Shown here piece after piece: positions 36,198 through 46,791 of a stretch of 64,000 nt of DNA. The notes under the pieces were generated by a model. That model saw only the letters and a program-made list of their open reading frames with translations. It did no database searches and was not told the origin of the DNA. This stretch comes from Burkholderia sp. Nafp2/4-1b (GTDB lineage Bacteria > Pseudomonadota > Gammaproteobacteria > Burkholderiales > Burkholderiaceae), in contig NZ_ML058617.1 of assembly GCF_003635165.1 (NCBI RefSeq), positions 1-64,000 of the forward strand, read 5' to 3'. The position numbers and the translations under genes were made by a program. The first letter of the stretch is position 1; each line of letters opens with the position of its first letter.

Positions 36198-37051
36198 GCG
36201 ACGGCTTCCTGTGCAACCGCTTCATGCGCCACGACTTCGCCGGACAGCGGCACCAGCGCGCCGAGCTGGCGGCCGGTCAGCCGCGACAGGATCTCGCGGC
36301 GCCAGTCGTCGTAGATCGCGCGGTACTCGGCGATGTCCGCACCGAACACGTGCGCGGTATGCGCGTACTCGTCATGCAGATAACCGTCGAGCCGCGCCTG
36401 CGTTTCCTCGTCGGCCGCGATCACGCGGTCGATCAGCGCGTCGCGCTCGGCGGCCGGCAGCGCGTTCAACGTGTCGAACCACCACTGGACGATCTGCACG
36501 CGATGCCATTCCTCGTCCGGACGAATCCGGTTCTCGCCGTGCTCGCGCATCGCGCCGTCGGCGATGCGGCCGGTCTTGCGCTGGATCCACAGCTTCGCGA
36601 GGATGTGCAGCTCGTAATGCCATTCGAACGCGAGGAAGCCGGCGACGTCGCGCACCGCGATGTCGCCGATGCGCGCCCAGTGCGCGGCGACGAGCCGCTC
36701 GACTTCCGGCAGCGGATCGCGGCCCGTCAGTTCGGTCACGCGCTCGCGGCCGATCACCGCGTGTGCGCCGTCGTCGCCGAGCTGGCGCGACAGGATCAGC
36801 TGGAAATGCGGATCGTCCCGAAACAGCGTGTCGATCGCCTTCGCAACGACCTGCACGATGAACAGGTCGTGCGATGCCATCTTCGTGTAGTAGTCGGCGA
36901 CGGCGGCGAGCTCGTCTCCGCTGTGCGGCTCGCGCGGCGGGGTCGCGAGTTTGTCGGGGAAGCCGGGGCGATGGCGTCGCGCGACGTCGAGGAACAGCGC
37001 TTCCTCGAATTGTCCGTTCCATTCGCGCGGCGCGCCGATAGGCAAGGTCAT
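36194..37051 (-). CDS. Ferritin-like helical protein, unknown
   Basis: A 285-residue mostly helical soluble protein that I do not recognise. Potential metal residues cluster in EWHYELHILAKLW, DEEWHRVQIVQWW and HDEYAHTAHVFG, which would suit a ferritin-like or heme-oxygenase-like di-iron fold (inference). It starts 56 bases after the permease and is coupled by ATGA to the DszC-like gene. Its conserved place in this transporter-monooxygenase operon suggests it acts on the same sulfur compound. Confidence 0.75.
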   Translation of the reverse strand: MTLPIGAPREWNGQFEEALFLDVARRHRPGFPDKLATPPREPHSGDELAAVADYYTKMASHDLFIVQVVAKAIDTLFRDDPHFQLILSRQLGDDGAHAVIGRERVTELTGRDPLPEVERLVAAHWARIGDIAVRDVAGFLAFEWHYELHILAKLWIQRKTGRIADGAMREHGENRIRPDEEWHRVQIVQWWFDTLNALPAAERDALIDRVIAADEETQARLDGYLHDEYAHTAHVFGADIAEYRAIYDDWRREILSRLTGRQLGALVPLSGEVVAHEAVAQEAVA

Positions 37052-37106
37052 GGGTATCGTTCTCTCAGGGTCTTCAATGAAAAAGAGCCGGCGCTCGTGG
37101 CGCTGC

Positions 37107-37763
37107 TCAGGTACGCCGGGTCACGCGTCGGACCAGGCGGTCGCCCGTGATTTGCACGGCCGAAACGAGTGCGATCAGGATCACGATCACGGTCACCATG
37201 ACGGTGGTGTCGAAACGCTGATAGCCATAGCGGATCGCGAGATCGCCGAGCCCGCCCGCGCCGACGGCGCCCGCCATCGCGGTCGAGCCGATCAGCGCGA
37301 CGACGGTGATCGTGAAGCCGCCGAGCATGCCGGGCAGCGCTTCGGGCAGCAGCACGTGCCACACGATGTGGCGGCGCTTCGCGCCCATCGCGAGCGCGGC
37401 CTCGATCAGCCCGCGGTCGACTTCGCGCAGGCTCACTTCGGCGATCCGCGCGAAGAATGGAATCGCGGCGATCGACAGCGGCACCACGGCCGCCCATACG
37501 CCGATCGTCGTGCCGATCAGCACGCGCGTGAACGGCAGCAGCGCGACGAGCAGGATGATGAACGGCGTCGAACGGAATACGTTGACGAGCGCGCCGAGCA
37601 CCGCGTTCACGCCGCGCCGCGCGTAGATGCCGCCGGGTGCGGTCGTCACGAGAATCAGCGCGAGCGGGATGCCGATCAGCGCGGCGATCGCGGCCGACGC
37701 GGCGACCATCGACAGCGTGTCGCGGATCGCGTCGAGCAGTTCGGGCCACCAGAGTTCAAACAT
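37107..37763 (-). CDS. MetI-type ABC permease
   Basis: A 218-residue permease of the methionine/NLPA-type importer. Five hydrophobic segments and the EAA loop (EAALAMGAKRRHIVWHVLLP) are present, and TPFIILLVALLPFTRVLIG is characteristic of MetI. The ATG at 37763 overlaps the end of the ATPase gene by 8 bases; the open frame upstream is shadow. The substrate is not necessarily methionine, given the oxygenase neighbours. Confidence 0.9.
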   Translation of the reverse strand: MFELWWPELLDAIRDTLSMVAASAAIAALIGIPLALILVTTAPGGIYARRGVNAVLGALVNVFRSTPFIILLVALLPFTRVLIGTTIGVWAAVVPLSIAAIPFFARIAEVSLREVDRGLIEAALAMGAKRRHIVWHVLLPEALPGMLGGFTITVVALIGSTAMAGAVGAGGLGDLAIRYGYQRFDTTVMVTVIVILIALVSAVQITGDRLVRRVTRRT

Positions 37764-38943
37764 AGCCGAGCACCTCCGCGTGGTTCGCATGGCGGCGTGC
37801 GCGTTCGAGCAACGCGGCAACCTCACCGCCGCGTACCGCTGACGCGCCGGCTTCGTCCGCCCGCGGCGTCGCTGCGATCACGAGCCGCCCCTGCGCATGT
37901 CCCTGGATGCTTTCGATGCCGCCGTGCAGGAAGCGCACCGAGCCGCCGAGCGCCGCCGCGAGCGCGCCGACGTCCGGCTCGCCGCCGCTCTCGCCCGTAT
38001 AGCGGACGTCGAGCACGACCTGCGCGCCGTCGGGCAGCGCGGCCTGTTCGGGCAGCGGCCGCACGCGCGCGGCCAGCTCGGCCGGCAGGTCGTGCTGAAG
38101 CGTGCTCAACAGCGCGCGCGTCGCGCCGTGGCGCGGATCGCCGAACACGCGCCACACAGGGCCCGTTTCGACGACTTCACCCTGTTCGATTACCGCGACC
38201 GTGTCGCACACCGCGCGGATCACCTCCATTTCGTGCGTGATCAGCACGATCGTCAGCCCCGGGCGGCGGTTGATGTCGGCGAGCAGCGCGAGGATCGACT
38301 GCGTCGTCTCGGGATCGAGCGCCGACGTCGCCTCGTCGCACAGCAGCACCTCCGGATCGTGCACCAGCGCCCGCGCGATGCCGACGCGCTGCTTCTGGCC
38401 GCCCGACAGGCTCGCCGGATACGCGTCGCGCTTCGCGGCGAGCCCGACGAGATCGAGCAGCGCATCGACCTTGCGCGTGCGCTCGGCCTTCGGCACGCCG
38501 GCGATCTTCAGCGGCAGCGCGACGTTCTCGAATACCGTCTTCGCCGACAGCAGGTTGAAATGCTGGAACACCATCCCGGTACGGCGGCGCAGTGCGACAA
38601 GCCCGTCCTCGTCGAGCGCGCCGACGTCGACACCCTGCACGCGCACGCTGCCCGAACTCGGGCGCTCCAGCCCGTTGACGAGCCGCAGCAGCGTCGACTT
38701 GCCGGCGCCGCTGCGGCCGATGATGCCGAACACCTCGCCGCGCCGCACGTCGAGCGTCACGTCGCGCAGCGCAGCGGCCTGGCCGAGCGGCGTCGCGAAT
38801 ACCTTGCCGACGTGCGCGAACGACACGGCGGCGGCGCCGTCGGCCTGCGCGGCCGCTTCGTCATGCGCATCCGTGTCGGCACCCGCACCGGCCCGCACGG
38901 CCGATGCCTCGATGAAACCCAGCGTATCGAACAATTGCGTCAT
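37756..38943 (-). CDS. MetN-type ABC ATPase
   Basis: A 395-residue ATPase. Walker A is GRSGAGKSTLL, signature LSGGQKQRVGIARAL, Walker B VLLCDEATSALDP, and the switch is ITHEMEVIRA. About 90 C-terminal residues (from about 300) form the NIL regulatory domain known from MetN, which allows inhibition by substrate. The first 35 residues are an Ala/Asp-rich extension not usual in MetN. It belongs with the MetI- and MetQ-like genes around it. Confidence 0.92.
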   Translation of the reverse strand: MTQLFDTLGFIEASAVRAGAGADTDAHDEAAAQADGAAAVSFAHVGKVFATPLGQAAALRDVTLDVRRGEVFGIIGRSGAGKSTLLRLVNGLERPSSGSVRVQGVDVGALDEDGLVALRRRTGMVFQHFNLLSAKTVFENVALPLKIAGVPKAERTRKVDALLDLVGLAAKRDAYPASLSGGQKQRVGIARALVHDPEVLLCDEATSALDPETTQSILALLADINRRPGLTIVLITHEMEVIRAVCDTVAVIEQGEVVETGPVWRVFGDPRHGATRALLSTLQHDLPAELAARVRPLPEQAALPDGAQVVLDVRYTGESGGEPDVGALAAALGGSVRFLHGGIESIQGHAQGRLVIAATPRADEAGASAVRGGEVAALLERARRHANHAEVLGYV

Positions 38944-38961
38944 CGCGTCGCTCCGTCACGT

Positions 38962-40380
38962 TCATGCATGCGCGGGATGCGCGGGTTCCGTCGCCGGCAC
39001 GGCAGCCGGCCGGTGCTGCGCGCCGGTGTGCCACGCGGGCAGCCGCGCGCCGGCGCCGAACAGCTTCTCGCGCAGCGTCGGCGCGGGATCGTAGTCTTCC
39101 TTGTAGATGCCGCGGTTCTGCAGCTCGGGCACGACCCAGTCGACGAAATCCTCGAACGACTCGGGCATCACGGTGCGCGTCAGGTTGAAACCATCGATGC
39201 CGGTCTCGTCGATCCACGCCTGCAGTTCGTCGGCGACCTGCGACGGCGACCCGACGATCGGCGCATAGCGGCCGCCGAGCGACATCTGTTCGAGCATCCG
39301 GCGCACGGTCCACGTGCCGGTCGTGCTCTTGCGCGAGATCGCGTCGACGGCCGACTGGATCGAATCGGTCTTCACGTACGAGATCGGCTCGTCGAGGCCG
39401 TATTTCGCGAAGTCGATGCCGGTCGAGCTCGCGAAATGCGCGAGGCCGGCTTCCGGGCTCGCATAGCGCCGGTATTCGTCGAACTTCTCGCGGGCAAGCA
39501 ATTCGGTCTCGGCCGTCACGACGCTCACGCCGGCAAAGATCTTGATCGACGCCGGGTCGCGGCCCTGCCGTGCGGCGGCCGCGCGGATGTCGAGCGCGGC
39601 CGCGCGCGCGGCAGCCTTGCTCTGCCCGTTCACGAACACGCACTCCGCGTGGCGCCCCGCGAACTCGACGCCGCGCGCCGAGGAACCGGCCTGGTACAGC
39701 ACCGGCGTGCGCTGCAGCGACGGCTCGCTCAGGTGGATCGCGTCGATCGAATAGAACGGCCCGTCGTGCTTCACGCGCCGCACCTTGCCCGGCTGCGCGA
39801 ACACGCGCGCCTGCGCGTCGCGGATCACCGCGTCGTCGTCCCAACTCTGTTCCCACAGCTTGTAGACGACGTCCATGTAGTCGTCCGCGCGCTCGTAGCG
39901 GTCATCGTGGCCGATCTGCTGCGCGAGGCCCATCCCGCGCGCGGCGCTGTCGAGATAGCCGGTCACGATGTTCCAGCCGACTCGCCCCTTCGTCAGGTGA
40001 TCGAGCGTCGACATCCGCCGCGCGAACAGGTAAGGCGGCTCGTAAGTGAGGTTCGCGGTAACCCCGAAGCCGAGATGTTGCGTGACCTGCGCCATCGCGG
40101 GCACGAGCAGCAGCGGATCGTTGACGGGCACCTGCACCGATTCGCGCAGCGCGGCGTCCGGGCCGCCGCCGAACACGTCGTACACGCCGACGATGTCCGC
40201 GAGAAAGATTCCGTCGAACTTGCCGCGCTCGAGCGTCCTCGCGAGATCGGCCCAGTAGTCGAGATCGGTGTAGTGCGCGGAGCGGTCGCGCGGATGCGTC
40301 CACAGCCCGTGGTTGATGTGCCCGACGCAGTTCATGTTGAACGCGTTGAGCAGGATCTTCTTGCGGTTCGCGGTCGTCAT
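38962..40380 (-). CDS. LLM-family flavin monooxygenase (NtaA/SnaA/DszA group)
   Basis: A 472-residue FMN-dependent luciferase-like monooxygenase of the NtaA/SnaA/DszA/SoxA group. LLNAFNMNCVGHINHGLWTH at the N-terminus, GRVGWNIVTGYLDSAARGMG, and SPSQVADELQAWIDETGIDG near the C-terminus are family hallmarks. It needs a separate flavin reductase, not encoded here. The ATG at 40380 is preferred by alignment with the family N-terminus. Together with the transporter and DszC-like gene it probably oxidises an imported organosulfur compound (inference). Confidence 0.88.
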   Translation of the reverse strand: MTTANRKKILLNAFNMNCVGHINHGLWTHPRDRSAHYTDLDYWADLARTLERGKFDGIFLADIVGVYDVFGGGPDAALRESVQVPVNDPLLLVPAMAQVTQHLGFGVTANLTYEPPYLFARRMSTLDHLTKGRVGWNIVTGYLDSAARGMGLAQQIGHDDRYERADDYMDVVYKLWEQSWDDDAVIRDAQARVFAQPGKVRRVKHDGPFYSIDAIHLSEPSLQRTPVLYQAGSSARGVEFAGRHAECVFVNGQSKAAARAAALDIRAAAARQGRDPASIKIFAGVSVVTAETELLAREKFDEYRRYASPEAGLAHFASSTGIDFAKYGLDEPISYVKTDSIQSAVDAISRKSTTGTWTVRRMLEQMSLGGRYAPIVGSPSQVADELQAWIDETGIDGFNLTRTVMPESFEDFVDWVVPELQNRGIYKEDYDPAPTLREKLFGAGARLPAWHTGAQHRPAAVPATEPAHPAHA

Positions 40381-40390
40381 GTCGCCCCCG

Positions 40391-41221
40391 TCACCACGCG
40401 ATCGCGTAAAGCGAGCCGAACGCGTTGTCGAGCGCACGGCGCACGGCCGGCGAGTGCTGGTAGATCGAGATGAACTTGCGGATGCGCGGATCGTTCGCGC
40501 TCTCGGGTCGCACGACCCACTGGATCGCGAAGATCTTGTTCTCGGTGCCGTCGAACAGCAGCGCGCTGTTCGGGTCGGTCGTGCCGGCGAGCTTGATGAA
40601 GCTCGGGTAGCCCTGCGCGAGGTCGACGTCGTCGAGCGAGCGCGCGAGCTGCGATGCCTCGAGCGGGATGATCTTCAGGTGCTTCGGGTTGGACACGATG
40701 TCGTGCGTGGTCGCGCGGTAGTCGGCGCCCGGCTTCAGCGTGATCAACCCGGCGCGCTGCAGCAGCAACAGCCCGCGGCCGCCATTCACCGGATCGTTCG
40801 CGATCGCGACGCGCGCGCCGTCCTTCAGTTCGTCAAAGCGCTTCACCTTCTTCGAATAGAGGCCGATCTTCATGATCGTGCCGGGTGCGATCGACACGAA
40901 GTTGTAGCCGCCCTGCTTCTTCGCGTTCTCCAGAAACGGGATGTGCTGGAAGTAGTTGACGTCGATGTCCTTGTTCGCGAGCGCCGCGTTCGGCGTATTC
41001 CAGTCGGTGAATTCGACGATCTTCACGTCGAGCCCCTGCTCCTTCGCCTCCTTCGCGGCGATCTTCAGCGCTTCGATCTGCGGGCTGGTCGAGATGCCGA
41101 CCTTCAGCGGCGCGGTATCGGCGCGCGCGCCATTCATCAGCACGACGCCGAGCAGCGCGGCCGTCAGCAGGCGGCCCAGCGGGCCGGAGGAAAAGCGGGC
41201 GGAAAAAACGGCATGCAGCAT
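40391..41221 (-). CDS. MetQ/NlpA-type substrate-binding protein
   Basis: A 276-residue binding protein of the NLPA family. The mature region begins near APLKVGISTSPQIEAL and contains VEFTDWNTPNAALANKDIDV and VNYFQHIPFLENAKKQGGYN, typical for the family. Unlike most MetQ proteins it lacks a lipobox Cys. The leader ends VVLMNGARADT, so it should be a free periplasmic protein. It is first in the six-gene operon, preceded by AGGAGAG. Confidence 0.9.
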   Translation of the reverse strand: MLHAVFSARFSSGPLGRLLTAALLGVVLMNGARADTAPLKVGISTSPQIEALKIAAKEAKEQGLDVKIVEFTDWNTPNAALANKDIDVNYFQHIPFLENAKKQGGYNFVSIAPGTIMKIGLYSKKVKRFDELKDGARVAIANDPVNGGRGLLLLQRAGLITLKPGADYRATTHDIVSNPKHLKIIPLEASQLARSLDDVDLAQGYPSFIKLAGTTDPNSALLFDGTENKIFAIQWVVRPESANDPRIRKFISIYQHSPAVRRALDNAFGSLYAIAW

Positions 41222-41446
41222 GGGAACCACTCTCCTGTCCAAAGACGGTATCGACGGATGAGCGACGCCGCGGCGAACGCGCGGGCGTTCTCCGGACAGT
41301 CGTCATGGCATCGGAAAAGGATCAGCCGATGATAGAGAGCGGCGGGGAGGCGGTCTACGAAGCGATTGTGCGAAGAAAATCGCGCGCGGCGATATGGCGC
41401 GCGGGTCGGCTACCCGACCCGCGAACGGGCTCGAGGCTGGCGTGTA

Positions 41447-41493
41447 GGCCGAAATCTCGGCCCGAGCGCCGGGCGGATTCCGAAATCTCAGCC
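41447..41493 (+). promoter_or_regulatory. Paired upstream sites for an enhancer-binding protein (candidate)
   Basis: A perfect 16-base inverted repeat GGCCGA-aatc-TCGGCC at 41447-41462 is followed by a partial copy CCGAAATCTCAGCC at 41480-41493. The shared core CCGAAATCTC repeats 31 bases apart, about three helical turns. They lie 85-130 bases before the sigma-54 promoter, the usual place for an NtrC/DctD-type activator. A separate 9-bp GC hairpin is at 41400-41421. Confidence 0.5.
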
Positions 41494-41577
41494 AATGAGC
41501 GGCATCGATCCTTTCCGCAGACGAAACAAATCCCTTATGAATCAATGCATTAAAAATATTCCGGCGATTCGGAATTC

Positions 41578-41592
41578 TGGCACGGGGGTTGC
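41578..41592 (+). promoter_or_regulatory. Sigma-54 promoter of the carboxylate carrier gene
   Basis: TGGCACG-N4-TTGC at 41578-41592 matches the -24/-12 consensus fully in spacing and invariant GG/GC. It is 63 bases before the TTG start at 41655, and a DctD-type sigma-54 activator is encoded two genes downstream. Confidence 0.88.
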
Positions 41593-41654
41593 GTAATAGA
41601 CGGCACACGATGCCGCGAAGCGATGCAGGCATTCCAAACATCAGGAGACACGTC

Positions 41655-43019
41655 TTGCAGACCTCTATCCATACCCCGTCCCATCAGGAACCGATTGCCG
41701 AAGCCGGTGCCGCCACGCGCGAGCGCTTCTGGCCGGAAGGCTGGTGGAAGCTGATGGAAATCCGCATCGGCATCATCCCGCTGCCGGTCTACGTGATCCT
41801 GTTCGGGCTGATCGTCGGCTTCGCGGTGACGGGCAAGGTGCCCGGCGAAATCTCGATGGCGATCGCCGTGCTCGCGTTCTTCGGCTTCACCTGCGCGGAA
41901 CTCGGCAAGCGCCTGCCGCTGCTGCGCAACATCGGCGCGGCGGCGATCTTCGCGACCTTCGTGCCGTCGGCGCTCACGTACTACCACGTGCTGCCGAAGC
42001 CGGTGCTGAACCTCACGGTCGAGTTCACGAAGTCGACGAACTTCCTGTACCTGTTCATCGCGTCGATCATCGTCGGCAGTATCCTTAGCATGGATCGCCG
42101 CGTGCTGATCCAGGGCTTCGTGAAGATCTTCATTCCGCTCGCGGCCGGCTCGGTCGCGGCCGCGATCGTCGGCACGGCGGTCGGCACCGCGCTCGGCCTC
42201 GGCGCGCGCCACACGCTGTTGTACATCGTCGTGCCGATCATGGCGGGCGGCGTCGGCGAAGGTGCGATTCCGCTGTCGATCGGCTATTCGGAACTGATGC
42301 ACCTGCCGCAGGGCGAGATGTTCGCGATGGTGCTGCCGCCGGTGATGCTCGGCAGCCTGACCGCGATCATCCTGTCGGGCGCGCTCGACATGCTCGGCAA
42401 GCGCCTGCCGCACCTGACCGGAAACGGCCGTCTGCAAGTCGGCGAAAGCGGCGACATGACGCCGGAAAACGAAGAGATCCGCGGTCACGTCGACGTCACG
42501 CACATCGCGGGCGCCGGCATCACGGCGATCACGCTGTACCTCGTCGGCCTGATGGCGCACAAGCTGTTTGGCCTGCCCGCGCCGGTCGCGATGCTGTTCC
42601 TCGCGGTGCTGGTGAAGCTCGCGCGTGCCGTGTCGCCGCCGCTGCAGGAAGGCGCGTTCGTCGTCTACAAGTTCTTCTCGACCGCCGTCACCTATCCGCT
42701 GCTGTTCGCGATCGGCGTCGCGATGACGCCGTGGGACAAGCTGACCGCCGCCTTCACGATCGTCAACGTCGTGACCATCGTGTCGACCGTCGCGACGCTG
42801 ATGGGCACCGGTTTCGTGGTCGGCCGCCTGCTGAAGATGTACCCTATCGACACCGCAATCGTGAACGCCTGCCACAGCGGGCAAGGCGGCACCGGCGACG
42901 TCGCGATCCTGACCGCCGCGAACCGGATGCAGCTGATGCCGTTCGCGCAGATCGCCACCCGCATCGGTGGTGCGATCGTCGTCACGGTGACGCTGATCCT
43001 GGTCGCGCACTTCGGATAA
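41655..43019 (+). CDS. 2-Hydroxycarboxylate transporter (CitS/CimH family)
   Basis: A 454-residue sodium- or proton-coupled carrier of the 2-hydroxycarboxylate family (citrate, malate, lactate). About 11 hydrophobic segments are present, with the re-entrant motif pair VPIMAGGVGEGAIPLSIGYS and NACHSGQGGTGDVAIL (both containing the GG signature). I take the TTG at 41655 because AGGAG lies just upstream. The ATG at 41610 would leave a leader within 18 bases of the sigma-54 box, so it is less likely. Regulation by the adjacent DctBD-like system is strongly suggested. Confidence 0.9.
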   Translation: MQTSIHTPSHQEPIAEAGAATRERFWPEGWWKLMEIRIGIIPLPVYVILFGLIVGFAVTGKVPGEISMAIAVLAFFGFTCAELGKRLPLLRNIGAAAIFATFVPSALTYYHVLPKPVLNLTVEFTKSTNFLYLFIASIIVGSILSMDRRVLIQGFVKIFIPLAAGSVAAAIVGTAVGTALGLGARHTLLYIVVPIMAGGVGEGAIPLSIGYSELMHLPQGEMFAMVLPPVMLGSLTAIILSGALDMLGKRLPHLTGNGRLQVGESGDMTPENEEIRGHVDVTHIAGAGITAITLYLVGLMAHKLFGLPAPVAMLFLAVLVKLARAVSPPLQEGAFVVYKFFSTAVTYPLLFAIGVAMTPWDKLTAAFTIVNVVTIVSTVATLMGTGFVVGRLLKMYPIDTAIVNACHSGQGGTGDVAILTAANRMQLMPFAQIATRIGGAIVVTVTLILVAHFG

Positions 43020-43104
43020 CCGCGCGGCCGCGCGCACCGTCGCGCACGCTGCTTCGCACGCGCCGCCGCCGGCCCTGCCGGCGCGCGGCGCGCGTCGTTC
43101 CGGG

Positions 43105-43160
43105 GGCCGGTGGCGGGCGACCGGCTGCGGGCGGCCGGCTGCGGGCGACCGGTTGCGGGC
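43105..43160. repeat. 14-bp tandem repeat, four copies
   Basis: Four consecutive units of 14 bases (43105, 43119, 43133, 43147) share the pattern GRCCGGYKGCGGGC, with one or two changes per unit. The array ends 4 bases before the kinase ATG and replaces any normal ribosome binding site. Confidence 0.85.
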
Positions 43161-43164
43161 TTCG

Positions 43165-45040
43165 ATGAGGGCGAACGTGCAGAAGAGCTTCAAGGGAATC
43201 CCGTGGTGGGGTTGGGCGTCGGCCGCGGCGCTGTATGTCGGCGTGGCCGGGGCGGCCGTCGATTTCGCGTGGGAACGCGCGATCGACGCGCTCGAGGAAA
43301 CCGGTGCGCACCGGCTCGACCTGTATGCGTCGAGCCTGAAGAGCGAACTCGGCCGCTTCGAGATCCTGCCCGGCCTGGTCGCGCGGCAGGACAGCGTGCG
43401 CGCGATGCTGAAGGCCGCGCCGCACGACGCGCCTGAACTCGTGCATGCGGTCGACACCTATCTGGAAGCCGTGAACCGCGACGCCGGCAGCGGCGCCGTC
43501 GACGTGATCGACCTGCGCGGCGAAGTGATCGCCGCAAGCAACTGGAACGAGACGATCAGCTTCGTCGGCACCAACGTGTCGTACCGGCCGTACTTCAAGG
43601 ATGCACTCGCGCACGGCACCGGCCGCTTCTTCGGGATCGGCACCAACACCGGCGTGCCGGGCCTCTACTTCGCGAGCGCGGTGCGCGACGACGGCGTGCC
43701 GATCGGCGTCGCGGCCGCGAAGATCAGCGTCGACTCGCTCGAAACCGCATGGCGCGCGCCGGGCGTCGCCGCGATGGTGGTCGATGGCAACGGCGTGGTC
43801 GTGATCTCGACCGAGCCGGCGTGGAAATTCGCCGCGCTGCGCCCGATCACTGCGCAGCAGCAGCGCGACATCCAGGCGTCGCGCCAATACGCGGGCCGCA
43901 CGGTCGACGTGCTGCCGTACCGCCACATCGGCGATCGCAGCGCCGCCGCGTGGTTCGGCACGTTTCCCGATCTGCGTCACGCCGGCCGCAGCACGCGCTA
44001 TCTCGTGATGTCGCGCCCCGCGCCGCAGGCCGGCGATTCGCTGATGGTGCTGCTCGACATCGCCGGCGCGCGGCGCCAGCAGCAGACCGCGTTCGTGTTC
44101 GTCACCGGCGCGTTCCTGATCGCCGTGCTGCTGGTCGGCTACGCGATCCAGCGGCGCCGGGCGATCGTCGCGCGGCTGAATGCGCAGGACGCACTGCGCC
44201 GCGCGAACGACCAGCTCGAGCTGACCGTCGCGCAGCGCACGGCTGCGCTGACCGCCGCGAACGAGCGGATGCAGCGCGAGATCGACGAACGCGAGCGCAC
44301 CGAGCAGCGGCTGCGCGATTCGCAGCAGGAAGTCGTGCATGCGGGCAAGCTCGCGGTGCTCGGCCAGATGGCCGCCGGCCTCACGCACGAGCTGAACCAG
44401 CCGCTCGTCGCGATCCGCACGCTGTGCGACAACGCGCGCACGTTCTTCGAGCGCGGCCAGCCGGCGCCGGCGTACGCGAATCTCGAACGGATCGGCAAGC
44501 TCGTCGACAGCATGGCCGTGCTCACCGGCGAGCTGAAGACTTTCGCGCGCAAGCCCGACGTCGAGCGCGTCGCCGTGTCGCTGAACGAGGCCGTCGCGCA
44601 TGCGCGGCTCATCTACGATGCGCGCATTCGCGACGAAGGCGTGCAGCTCGACGTGAACATCGCGCCGGGCACGACGGTATCCGCCGAATCGAGCCAGTTG
44701 CAGCAGGTGATCGTGAACCTGCTCGGCAACGCGCTCGACGCGGTGCACGAGGCGCCGGTGCGGCGCATCGTGATCGAAGCGACCGAACCGGACGAAGCCG
44801 GCCGCGTGCGCTTCACGGTGGCCGACAGCGGCGCCGGCATCGCGCCCGACGTGCTGCCGCACCTGTTCGAGCCGTTCGTCACCACCAAGCCGCGCGGCCA
44901 GGGCCTCGGGCTCGGCCTCGCGATCACGTCGCGCATCGTCGAGGCGTTCGGCGCGAAGATCGCCGCGACGAACCGCGACGCCGGCGGCGCGCAGTTCACC
45001 ATCGAATTCGCGGCCGCAACGCCGCAACAAAGGACAGAGC

Positions 45041-45051
<11 letters not shown>
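43165..45051 (+). CDS. DctB-like sensor histidine kinase
   Basis: A 628-residue membrane kinase. A first membrane segment (residues about 10-30) is followed by a periplasmic double-PDC sensor of about 250 residues (FVGTNVSYRPYFKDALAHGT, RFFGIGTNTGVPGLYFASAV) and a second segment (FVFVTGAFLIAVLLVGYAI). A coiled coil leads to the HisKA helix with His in GLTHELNQPL. The ATPase boxes NLLGNALDA, DSGAGIAPD and GLGLGLAI follow. The family senses C4-dicarboxylates or related acids. It overlaps the response regulator gene by 11 bases. Confidence 0.92.
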
Positions 45052-46402
<1,351 letters not shown>

Positions 46403-46427
46403 CCGGAACGAGGATACGCACACCAGC

Positions 46428-46769
46428 ATGGATCGCATCGACATCACCGAACGCGGCCGCCTCATCGGTCAACCCCGCGGCCACTTGATCCGCGGCGTCA
46501 CGCGCGCGCAGAAGACCTTCCGCCCGAGCGACTGGCCCGAACGGCTCGCGGGCGTCATCACGCTGTTCGTCGGCGAGCGGCGGCCCGGCTATCCGTGCGC
46601 GCTGTCGCGGCTCGCGATGCCGGTCGTCGACGGCGGCGTCAAATGCCTGTTCGTGTCTGATGAATTGCGCGACGTGTGCGGCGATGCGTTCGACTTTGCA
46701 ATGCAGTTCGCGGCGGATAACGATCTTCCCGTCGAGCTTCAGGGCGTGCCCGCATTGACGGTACGATGA
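46428..46769 (+). CDS. DUF3579 family protein
   Basis: A 113-residue soluble protein matching the DUF3579 pattern: GVTRAQKTFRPSDWPERLAG, followed by KCLFVSDELRDVCGDAFDFA and MQFAADNDLPVEL. Function is not known. It follows dctD-like by 25 bases on the same strand, so it may be cotranscribed. The ATG at 46428 matches the conserved N-terminus; the frame extends upstream only as shadow. Confidence 0.82.
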   Translation: MDRIDITERGRLIGQPRGHLIRGVTRAQKTFRPSDWPERLAGVITLFVGERRPGYPCALSRLAMPVVDGGVKCLFVSDELRDVCGDAFDFAMQFAADNDLPVELQGVPALTVR

Positions 46770-46791
46770 TGCGGGGGCCGCGGCCGGCACC

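Noticed and set aside
41610..41654. ATG at 41610 as the start of the carboxylate carrier
   Set aside because: It leaves almost no leader after the sigma-54 start region and has no ribosome site. The TTG at 41655 follows AGGAG.
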